A stretch of 64,000 nt of DNA from Monocercomonoides exilis (lineage: Eukaryota > Preaxostyla > Oxymonadida > Polymastigidae). Of the stretch, positions 56,049 through 64,000 are shown one piece after another. The position numbers and the translations under genes are program-made. The notes under the pieces are model-generated. The model was not told the DNA's origin and searched no databases. It saw only the letters and a program-made list of their open reading frames with translations. The DNA lies in the NCBI GenBank assembly GCA_001643675.2, contig LSRY02000005.1:2024001-2088000 (forward strand). The letters are read 5' to 3'. Position 1 is the stretch's first letter. Every line of letters starts with the position of its first letter.

Positions 56049-56602
56049 CTGTTCGTTATATGCAAAGATCAATTTGCGCGAAACTTCGTGTATAAAACAA
56101 AATTACAAAAATAACATATATTGATGATTGTTGACAAAGCAAAGATAAAGGCCAAACTCAATTCCTTTGCTTAATAAAAATCTGTGTTAAAAAGAAATCA
56201 CAAAGAAGCCAACTGTACAGGATATATTAAGTCAAGCACGAAAAAGTTAAATTTCTGTCTGATCGAACCAACAATAATTCATTTCATGGAAATGGATAGA
56301 ATTTAGATGAATAGTTGAACGTATCAAAAAATATCCCACATGTCTGGATTTGAGTATTAAAAAAAATATCTATTTTAACATTTTGAGTAGAACAAAGAAG
56401 GGAAAATTTGGTGCTTTTTTGAACTTTACAAAAAAAGTGACAAAAAAGCAACAATTTGCACATTAAACTATGCATTTTAACGTTATCGCAAATTAAAATT
56501 CAAACATAAATATTTCAATTATTCCCCTCGCATATAGAGTTATCTGGAAGCTTTACTTGTTAGAAATGATTTTTCCTGTTAATTCAGAGTGTTTGCTGGT
56601 TT
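56049..56602. other. intergenic, nothing recognised
   Basis: AT-rich, with one short hydrophobic minus-strand frame that has no exon-like edges. Confidence 0.5.
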
Positions 56603-56920
56603 TTGTGCATATTTCAAATTTTTAGGATAAAAGTTATTAGACATCGGGATGGCTTTATCCTTAGTTCGTTTTTAAAGTGGGATATTCATGTTGAAGGAAA
56701 ATTGATGGAGGGAATCAAGCTTTCATCAATTCACATTTTAAAGAAACAAGGGCAAAGGACAATTGAATGCCTTTGGAGCAATATTAAAGCAACGAAGGGC
56801 AAAATTGTTAATCGAGCAATGAAAGAGATTTCATTCCAAAAGGCTTTGAAGCTGAGCGAAGATGAAAAAATTCGAGAAGGCAAAAGAAGATTAATGAAAT
56901 ATGCGGAACCAAGCACATGA
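56603..56920 (+). CDS. hypothetical protein or orphan 3' exon
   Basis: The open frame becomes coding-like after TTTTTAG at about 56625, which looks like a splice acceptor. The product IKVIRHRDGFILSSFLKWDI continues with KLMEGIKLSSIHILKKQGQR and a Lys/Glu-rich helix to MKYAEPST and a TGA stop. Base composition and codon choice are closer to the real genes than to the surrounding DNA. No upstream exon with a start is obvious, so it may be a truncated copy of a multi-copy gene. I do not recognise the family. Confidence 0.35.
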   Translation: MCIFQIFRIKVIRHRDGFILSSFLKWDIHVEGKLMEGIKLSSIHILKKQGQRTIECLWSNIKATKGKIVNRAMKEISFQKALKLSEDEKIREGKRRLMKYAEPST

Positions 56921-57471
56921 GGAATTTTGAATTCATTTCAACGCATTTATCGTTTTATGGTGAATCCGATTTAAGTGTATTTTCCCTTCAAGCTGCTTGT
57001 TGCATTTTGTTGAAAGTCATCATTTTGGGTTGTTTTGATGGTTATTGTTGATTCACCGATTTCGGGGTGGATTTCTATACAAAGGAGGAAACAATTCGAG
57101 CGATGCCAAAACAAATATGCAAGGACAGACAAAACAACAAATTAATTATTTTGCCAAATTAAGGTGTGCTTTTCAATTTAATGTCACATTTATACATTTT
57201 TTAAGAAAAAAAGAAAGAAAGAAATTATAAAAAAAAACAATTATTTCAACTTTTTCAACAATGATAATTTCATATTTTAATTTTCATTTTTTCTTTCTTT
57301 TCTTTTTTCTGTTTTTGTGTTGCACGGATGTTCTTTTGACTTTAGTTAACAAAATAATTGGTTGTGAAGAAATGATAAAAGAAAGACTGCTTCAATCAGA
57401 AGGGTGATAAGAAAAGCTTATTAAAAAAAGGGAATTACCTCATTTCGAAATGCTTTTTTGATTTGAATTTC

Positions 57472-57505
57472 TTCTTCTTCTTCTTCTTCTTCTTTTTTTT
57501 TTTTT
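57472..57505. repeat. (CTT)n followed by T run
   Basis: About seven TTC/CTT units then about a dozen T residues, in gene-free DNA. Confidence 0.8.
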
Positions 57506-57540
57506 GTATTCTTTTTCAATATTTTGTAAACTTTGAAATT

Positions 57541-57776
57541 TCACTTAAAAACAGATTCGTCTTGCAGATCAATCGCTAATTCAGACTCAGCGTCTTGCAG
57601 TAACTTGTGAAGACACTCACCATCATCAGCTTGTTGGCCTGTGTTTTTATTTCACAGCATCTGCCTTTGAATGTGTCTTTCTTATTTCTTTTTAAGAAAA
57701 AATTGGAGTAAAATTTATAAAAACAGAAAAAATATGATTTATTACAAGTACAATGAAGAGCTTCCTCAAAGAAAAT
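57541..57776 (-). CDS. two short minus-strand exons, probable 3' end of an unidentified gene
   Basis: The segment 57776-57752 (preceded by ATCAACAG, followed by GTACTT) and the segment 57638-57541 (preceded by AACACAG, ending in TGA) join in phase. They read IFFEEALHCQQADDGECLHK and LLQDAESELAIDLQDESVFK. The acidic, Leu/Gln-rich composition is unlike the surrounding poly-A/T DNA. No start codon or upstream exon was found between 57777 and 58650. It could be the tail of a small gene or a relic. No family is recognised. Confidence 0.35.
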
Positions 57777-58659
57777 CTGTTGATATTTCAATGAGAAAAA
57801 TCATTTCGAAAAAAAGGGAAGAAAAGAAGAAGAAGAAGAAGAAGAATTTGTGTTGTTGAAGTTATCTTTGAAAAAAATGAGAAAATAATCATATAGGTCA
57901 TACATCACGATTACTCGTAAATAAAAATAAAATAAAATAAAAATAAAAAAGAAAGAAATGAAGAAAGATAAGATAAGATTAGAAACAAAAAAATAGATTA
58001 TCTAATAAGATGACAATAACAATGTAATAACTATTTTTTTTTTGTTAAATCTTATTTTTCGTTCGTCAGATGAAATTTCTTCCACTTCGCGTCTTTTTTC
58101 GATATAAATTCAATTCTTCTTTCATTTTTCTTTTCTTTACTTCTTCCCTTTTTATGAAATCTTTCAATTTCTATCAAATTCTTTTCTCATGCTCAGAAAA
58201 ATCCCTTTTCTTCAAATCTTTTGCAAATAATTTTTTTCTCTCTTTCTCTCTTTCTTTCGTCTAACATGAAATCGATTTCCTTTTCTTCAACGCATTTTTA
58301 TAATCTTCATTCTTTCTTGTCCAACCAGAAAATCTTTGTTTTCAGCACAAATGAACAATTTCCTGTGAAATTTCACAAGAAACATAAGCAGAAGAAGACA
58401 TTGAAGAAAATGATATTTAAAAAAATAAGAAATTTGAAGCAAGTTACTTTCAAACAGTCTTTTTTTTTTTCTTTCTCTTTCTTTTTCTCTCATTCGTCTT
58501 GATTTTATTCAAAGATTTTCATTTTGTTCTTCATTTTCCTTCTTCCTCATTTCTTTCCTTCTTTTTTCCTTTTGATTTCTTTCCTTTTTTTTCTCTTTTT
58601 CTTCTGTTGAAGCATTTTCTTTGATATTTTCTCTATCCATTTTCATGTCTTCTATTTGG
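57777..58659. other. AT-rich DNA with a (GAA)n tract
   Basis: A GAA/AAG repeat lies at about 57820-57846, and many T-rich tracts follow up to the 3' end of the minus-strand beta-helix gene. I cannot support any gene here. Confidence 0.5.
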
Positions 58660-61503
58660 TTATTCAAATAAAGGCGATGCAATATTTGTTTCTGTCATAA
58701 ATCCTTTCATATTCGCTGCTAATTCATTTCCTTGCAGTCCTTCTTCATTTAACACAGAAGAAGAAGACAAAATCTGATTCACAGCTTCTTCAATGAATTC
58801 ACTACTTATTCCTTCCTTCTTCCTTTTTTTTTCTAAATGTTCTATTGATTCATTAATACCATGTGTTGTATTGTTCAAATGTTGAATGGAAGATGCATTT
58901 TCATTTGAATTCGAATTCGCTTCTTTCTCATCATTTTTTCCTGTTCTATTTTCTTCTTCTTCTCCTCCTCCTCCTTCTTTTCCTTCACATTCATTTTCTT
59001 CCTCCTCCACATGTATCTGCTGCTTCTTTGAGAATATTTTCTTCTTCTTCTTCGTCGTCATCACAATCAAAATGACACAAACAACTGCTACAACTGCCAC
59101 AACACCAACAACAATCACAATAATCCACCAAGCAAATGGCTTATCTTTTTCTCCATTTCCTTCTCTTCCTTCTGATTCCTTCTCTTCTTTTGATTCGTCT
59201 TCCTTCTGCTTATCTTCCTTCCTCTTCAAATACTTTTCATATGCATCTTCTGGCTCTGATTCTTTATTTTTTGCTCCCACAATCCATCCAACTGTCGAAT
59301 CATCGTAATCATTCGCAAATTCGAATGCACCTTCCTGTTTGCAGAACTCATCTAAATCAGGTGCAACGATGAATAGAGAAGTTGATTTTGAACCAGCTGT
59401 ATTTGAGCTGTCTATCTCCAGATTGTTTGCTGATGGAAGCTGAAGATTTGGTGTTATCTTTGTCATCCAAATGTATATTGCCCCAACTTTCCCATTCGGT
59501 GCTGAACAAGATTTGAATGAGCATTTGTCGTTTCTTCCAATCGCGACTGTTGATTCTTCTGAACTCAAAGAAATCTCCAAGCCAGCCACATCTCCATTCT
59601 CTGAGTTCACTTCCTTTATGCTCAGTCCTTCAATGCAAACTGTTGAAGGTGTGCTTTCTCCATCTTTAATAACAATCGCTGCTCCATTTTTGACATTCAC
59701 ATTGCTCATCTCCACTCCATTCAATGAAATTTCACTGACACCTTCAAAATAAAATGGGGAAATTGAAAATGAAACACAAATTGAATCATCTGCACATGAA
59801 ACATTGACCATCGAAACTTTCCCACTTAAAACGCTCACAAGTCTACCTTCAACAGAACCGTTTCCATCAACACATGTGACAATTCCTCCTTCTGATGATA
59901 TAACTCTAATTCTGACAAATCGGCAATTGCTGATCGTGAGTGATGCTGATCTTTCATTTCCAAAAATCAAATAATTCCATTTTTTTTCAGAAGTGGGAAA
60001 GTTGAATGCCAAAGACTTGAATTCCACCTCTTTTTCACATGTAAATAAAGCATTTGAAGCGCTAACAGCACAATCAATAGCCACTTCAACATTTCCATTT
60101 CCATCGCTGTTCACTCCTTCAATGGTAATTCCCTTTTCGTTGCTAATTGTCATTTCTTCTGCTGTAAACTGGCTTTCATCTATTACAATCTCTATGAAGT
60201 ATCCTTCAGAAGATAGAATTCCATTTAGTTCACTGAATGCTCCTTTCAATGAACTCAATGGTGAATTGCTTGTCCATCCGTCTCCTGTTCCTTTGTTCTT
60301 CAAATATATCTTTCCGGTTTGATCTAAATACATGGAAACAAAATCGTAAAATTTGACTGTTCCATCAATACATGCTGCAACATTCCACAAATTGTCATTC
60401 CGAGTATAATCTGCTGCAAAACTCTTCTTCATTGCTGATGCGATATCTTCGAACAATGAGTCATTCGTCATTATCAATAATAGGCCAGTGTCTCTTTTTG
60501 ATTTACCTTCTCCGACTGTGCATTTGTCAAATATCAGATTCCTTCCATCTTCAGGCCAGTTAAGCTGATTTGCTGATTTAATAGCTTTCATTCGTAGACA
60601 TAATGCAGAGCTATATTCAAAATCAGTATGGAATGATGAAAAAGTTGTGACACCTCCATCTCCAACAGCAAATGTGCTTTCTTCGTTACCAGTTTTGAAA
60701 GCCAAAGCCATACGAAAGCCGTTTATCTCCGAAAAAGTGCTCCCATTCAATTTAAGATCGGTTTTGATTTTTTCGTTTGAGCTGTAGATATCGACAACGG
60801 CTTCTGAAAAAATATCATCATTTGGATCATCAATTAAATCAATTTTCTTCAAAGTCAAATTGGATAATATCACCGTTTCGCAATCACTTGCAAAAAACAC
60901 TTCTCTCTTCGTTGTAAATGTATTTTCTTCATCTGTACATTCAACTGATTCCATCGTCAATGATCCTTGATATTGGTAAACAAGTCTACAATCAACCACG
61001 CTTCCGTCTGCTGGTCGAATAAATCTACAGTTGCTTATTGTCAAGCTTGTACGTTGTGCGTCTATAACAGACAACGAATATACATCTGGAACAACATCTT
61101 TCTCCAATGTTGTTGGAATGTGAAATGCCAAGTATTTGAATTCCGTAGGACAATGGCAATTAAATAGATCTATTCCTTTATGCACTTCACAGTCTATTTC
61201 CACTTCAGTGTTTCCACTTCCATCACTTTTCCATCCTTCAAGCGTAACTCTTGTCTTTTTACTGACTGTAAAAACTTCCGCAGGAAATGGTTTTGCATCT
61301 TCAACAACTTTAATGTAGCATGTGCAATCGTCGCTTAGGAGTAAGCTTGCAAGAGTGAAAGTTTGCATTTCCTCGCCAATCTCCAAACCACTGTTGCTAT
61401 CGTTCCCGCTATGCTTAACAAACACTGTTGTAATTGGCTGTGATGAATCGTCTAGCAAGTAAACCGATATTACGATTTGCACAAAAATTAATCCCCAGAA
61501 CAT
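58660..61503 (-). CDS. secreted/surface beta-helix protein with one TM helix, internally duplicated
   Basis: 947 aa in one exon with a good signal peptide (MFWGLIFVQIVISVYLL). Residues about 30-400 and 410-770 are two copies of one module. In both, an 'ITIEG/VTLEG...SDG.GN.EV.IDC' strand is followed by 'F..LAF..PT', then LTISNCRF, then a strand with ECTDE or SCADD, then a Ser/Asn-rich run. This pattern suits a pectin-lyase-like beta-helix, as in the 2600-aa protein, but GG turns are rare here. A single TM helix (WWIIVIVVGVVAVVAVVCVI, about 786-810) is followed by a KKKKK stop-transfer signal. The cytoplasmic tail of about 130 residues is Glu/Lys/Asn-rich with no kinase fold. The likely site is the cell surface; ligand and role are unknown. 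Confidence 0.8.
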   Translation of the reverse strand: MFWGLIFVQIVISVYLLDDSSQPITTVFVKHSGNDSNSGLEIGEEMQTFTLASLLLSDDCTCYIKVVEDAKPFPAEVFTVSKKTRVTLEGWKSDGSGNTEVEIDCEVHKGIDLFNCHCPTEFKYLAFHIPTTLEKDVVPDVYSLSVIDAQRTSLTISNCRFIRPADGSVVDCRLVYQYQGSLTMESVECTDEENTFTTKREVFFASDCETVILSNLTLKKIDLIDDPNDDIFSEAVVDIYSSNEKIKTDLKLNGSTFSEINGFRMALAFKTGNEESTFAVGDGGVTTFSSFHTDFEYSSALCLRMKAIKSANQLNWPEDGRNLIFDKCTVGEGKSKRDTGLLLIMTNDSLFEDIASAMKKSFAADYTRNDNLWNVAACIDGTVKFYDFVSMYLDQTGKIYLKNKGTGDGWTSNSPLSSLKGAFSELNGILSSEGYFIEIVIDESQFTAEEMTISNEKGITIEGVNSDGNGNVEVAIDCAVSASNALFTCEKEVEFKSLAFNFPTSEKKWNYLIFGNERSASLTISNCRFVRIRVISSEGGIVTCVDGNGSVEGRLVSVLSGKVSMVNVSCADDSICVSFSISPFYFEGVSEISLNGVEMSNVNVKNGAAIVIKDGESTPSTVCIEGLSIKEVNSENGDVAGLEISLSSEESTVAIGRNDKCSFKSCSAPNGKVGAIYIWMTKITPNLQLPSANNLEIDSSNTAGSKSTSLFIVAPDLDEFCKQEGAFEFANDYDDSTVGWIVGAKNKESEPEDAYEKYLKRKEDKQKEDESKEEKESEGREGNGEKDKPFAWWIIVIVVGVVAVVAVVCVILIVMTTKKKKKIFSKKQQIHVEEEENECEGKEGGGGEEEENRTGKNDEKEANSNSNENASSIQHLNNTTHGINESIEHLEKKRKKEGISSEFIEEAVNQILSSSSVLNEEGLQGNELAANMKGFMTETNIASPLFE

Positions 61504-62242
61504 TCTTCAAATAACACTTATTTAAATTTTTTATTTTGATCAATGCTTATATAAAATGTAAATTGATAGTCTTAATTAGTTTTTGAGAGATTTTAAAAAA
61601 GAAACATCTTCTTGTTCATTTCATGAACTACTTTCATTAATTGATGTGTATGTCATTTTTTTGAATAAAAATTTCTGAACGAACATCCATTATATTCTTT
61701 TGTTCATCGATTTATAAAAGAATTCGATGTTTAAGGAAATAACTGAAATGAGTCTTTAAAGAATTTTGAAATAGTCAATTTGTTAGTGTTGAAACAAGCC
61801 CTGGGTGACGTGGTGACTTCTGACGTGCACTTTTCGATTTTTGACGGACGTGATGCACATTTTCACGTTATAAGAAATAATCATTGAATAATTAAAGTGT
61901 TTTTTTTAATTTAAAATTTTTTTGAAAACACTGTTTGTTTTTTAAAAAACAATAATATAAAAATTTTCGAAAATTTTTTTTTAACAAATTATGCATAATT
62001 ATTTTTTTCTGACGCAAAAGCCAAAATCGGAATTTTGAAACGTCACTGAAGTCATTGACGTCACGTCAAGTCACATTAAATGTTAGAGTTGGAAGAAGAC
62101 CTGGAAAATGAAAACTTACAAAAGGAATTACAAGAGTGTTTAAGAAACGTTTTTATTGTTTGCTCACATCTCACAACATTTCTCACATAAGGGTTACCAT
62201 TTTATTTGTTAGAAAGATATTTACGAAAAGGCAAAAAAGAAA
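61504..62242. promoter_or_regulatory. spacer with clustered TGACGT motifs upstream of the hAT-like gene
   Basis: TGACGT occurs at 61806 and 61821. A full palindrome TGACGTCA is at 62056-62063, with CGTCA copies next to it and further ACGTG variants between 61840 and 61880. The remainder is very AT-rich. Clustered short motifs just inside an element end are typical of the subterminal transposase-binding regions of hAT elements. This may be the left end of the hAT element, but I could not define a terminal inverted repeat. Confidence 0.4.
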
Positions 62243-64000
62243 ATGCGTGACACAGATAGTCAATTTGTGAAATTACATAAACACTGTGAAACAAAATTTG
62301 GACAAGGTTTGTTAACTTTTTTATGATTTTCAAGGAATTATATTTTTTGTGTTTTTCTTAATAATGAGTGTATGATCATCCTCGGAAAAAAAATGAATTT
62401 CTTTCTCGACTTTCGTTTTAAGTTATTGGCGAATCATTGTGGATAACTTATTCTCTTGTTGACGAAAACGGAATTCCAAAAAAGGATTGTCACAAATATT
62501 ATCTATGTCCAAATGCAAAGGATGGATTTACTTGCGGGATATCTGGCAGAAGAAGTTATTCTGTGGATGCAAAACACGACTGTGAATTGATGAAATACAA
62601 AAGCATTGCGCGATGCAAAAAGATTCCTGATCAAGATTTATCTTTCAATGATACAAAATTGTTTTCAAAAATTGATGGTTCTTTTTATGCGCAAGAATTA
62701 CAAAAACAGTTTATTTCTATGATATGTCGATGCAATTCTTCGTTTTTGTCATCTTCTTCGAAAGAAATGAATAATTTTATTTCTTCACTAATAAGAGCTG
62801 GCCAAAATTGTCCTTCGCTTTCATCAACATCAATATTCCCATATTTGACTCGAAAGATAATTACACACATGGTGCTCAAAGAAAAAACTCAAATCGTAAA
62901 GGTAAAACAGTCTAGCATTAGGAACAATGGAGTGAGTTTAATGTTGGATGGTGCATGTGTTGGTAATCGAAAAATTACTGTTGTGACAATCTCAAAATTA
63001 TCATTGGACAGAAAGCCCATGTTTTGGGGATTATATCCTCCATGTGGAACTTCAAACGAATATGAGTCACTTGTTAAAAGTTTAATTATAGAATTATCTC
63101 AGTTCAATACGGTTATCAGGAGTTATTGCACCGATGGATTGTTATCTTAGAAAAGAGCCATTGAGAATTTATCTACACAATTCAGCAATGAAAAGACACC
63201 TGTTGAGAAACATCCTTCATTTATTCCCTTTCATGTTTATTGCTGCAATCACTTGACAAATTTGATAATCACTAATTTATTAACCAAAATCCCATTTCTT
63301 TGTGATCTCAAATTAAGAATGCTGAATTTTTCTCAAAAGGCCCATACTCGGCCAATGAAAAACCTTCTGAAGAAGCATGCGCCCACTTTTGTCTCAACAA
63401 GATGGCTTTCTCTGTTTAACATTTCTTCATTCATCAGAAAGAAAAATCAAATCATTCAAAAGGAAAATTTTATAGACACGGATAGCCTTGTGGATATCAT
63501 CAAAGCAGAAGCATTTTTACTCCCTTTTCATTTGCTTTATATGCACTTTGAAAATGATAACACCAAGTTGAGCCATGTTTTCCCTATTTTGTTAAAAGTT
63601 TTTGAGCTTTTTTTCTATTTATTAAAGCAAGATCCTTTAAGAGAAGATAAATGGAGAAATTCTATCACTAACGCTTTAATATTGATGTATAATTATTTTT
63701 TTTTGTTGGAACGCGTGGAGAGTTCATAGTGCTTTCATATGCTGTGACGCCAAACGCTGTTCAACTTGTTCGAAAACAACTCTTTCCTCTCAGGAAATTT
63801 TCTTCTTCTTCATTTTTAGAAAAAGAAACAGAAACATCTATCCAATCATCCTCAACTTATTCTTCAGAATCCAGACAGATCGCCTCATCTTTATTTCATC
63901 CTTTACCGTATCCTGTCGATTTTCACACAAATGAGTTATTTTTGTTTTTATATTTCTTCTTCTTTAAATTTTTTTCTCATTGTTTTTTTATATTTTGTTT
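62243..64000 (+). pseudogene. hAT-like transposase gene, broken, running off the window
   Basis: Exon 1 (62243-62306, MRDTDSQFVKLHKHCETKFGQ) joins in phase across a 116-bp intron (GTTTGT to TTTAAG) to 62423. The frame then runs VIGESLWITYSLVDENG onward to 63729, with a single in-frame TAG at 63148-63150. After 63729 the coding signal continues in another frame (EFIVLSYAVTPNAVQLVRKQ) to the window edge. Parts typical of hAT/DUF659-type transposases are the mid-region LMLDGACVGNRKITVVTISK, YCTDGLL, FHVYCCNHLTN and STRWLSLFNISSFIRKKN. An N-terminal Cys/His region (KDCHKYYLCPNAKDGFTC) may be a zinc finger. One stop and one frameshift make it a recent pseudogene. It may once have been a domesticated gene, since it has a host-type intron. 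Confidence 0.62.

Noticed and set aside
57045-57230. 61-codon plus-strand frame beginning MLIHRFRGGFLYKGG
   Set aside because: It has no domain and ends in a Lys-rich AT run. It is isolated and lacks splice-like edges.
1-64000. Alternative genetic code with TAA/TAG read as Gln, as in some oxymonads
   Set aside because: The cyclin and ORP genes end at TAG, and the copine, methyltransferase and beta-helix genes end at TAA right where the family homology ends. Long ORFs use CAA/CAG for Gln.

Overview
The window reads as nuclear DNA of an AT-rich, intron-bearing protist. The best fit is an oxymonad (Preaxostyla, Metamonada) of the Monocercomonoides/Blattamonas kind. The reasons are several. There are many short GT-AG introns with donors such as GTATG, GTTTG and GTGTG. 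TAA, TAG and TGA all serve as stops, so the code is standard. Proteins carry very long serine runs. Giant secreted beta-helix proteins have one membrane helix, and one of them has a kinase-like tail. A DIRS-type retrotransposon is present. The lineage is inferred from gene style, not from a marker gene.

Layout. 0-5.6 kb: the end of a cyclin gene, a small saposin-like secreted protein (minus), a minimal copine, and an EEF1A-lysine-methyltransferase-like protein. 5.6-7.5 kb: empty AT-rich DNA. 7.5-15.3 kb: a 2600-aa surface beta-helix protein with a cytoplasmic pseudokinase. 15.4-17.3 kb (minus): a SWIRM-domain chromatin protein. 17.7-20.7 kb: an oxysterol-binding-protein-related gene of seven exons. 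20.9-29.3 kb: an IRE1 homologue with a huge poly-serine stalk and changed active sites. 30-32.4 kb (minus): an RNFT-like membrane RING E3, then tRNA-Thr(UGU). 34-35 kb: a Tc1/mariner remnant. 35.7-37.3 kb (minus): a multi-pass membrane protein and a tiny F-box gene 27 bp upstream of it. 37.9-38.8 kb: an ADP-ribose-pyrophosphatase-type Nudix protein. 39.3-49.1 kb (minus): a 3214-aa disordered Ser/Pro-rich protein. 49.5-54.5 kb: a complete-looking DIRS element with inverted terminal repeats and an internal complementary region. 54.6-56.0 kb (minus): a helical-repeat family protein. 58.7-61.5 kb (minus): a second beta-helix membrane protein. 62.2 kb to the end: a broken hAT-like transposase gene.

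Most genes were assembled by hand across introns. Where exon coordinates are given, the reading phases at both sides of each junction were checked and the total is a multiple of three, unless the entry says otherwise. The genes do not form an operon. The common threads are ER and membrane biology (IRE1, OSBP-like, RNFT-like E3, two beta-helix surface proteins, saposin, copine) and mobile elements of three classes.

The most notable points are these: an IRE1 whose kinase and RNase catalytic residues are both substituted; an OSBP-like protein with the PI4P-binding His-His turned into Glu-Glu; candidate 21-24 nt micro-introns in the SWIRM gene; and the self-complementary DIRS architecture.
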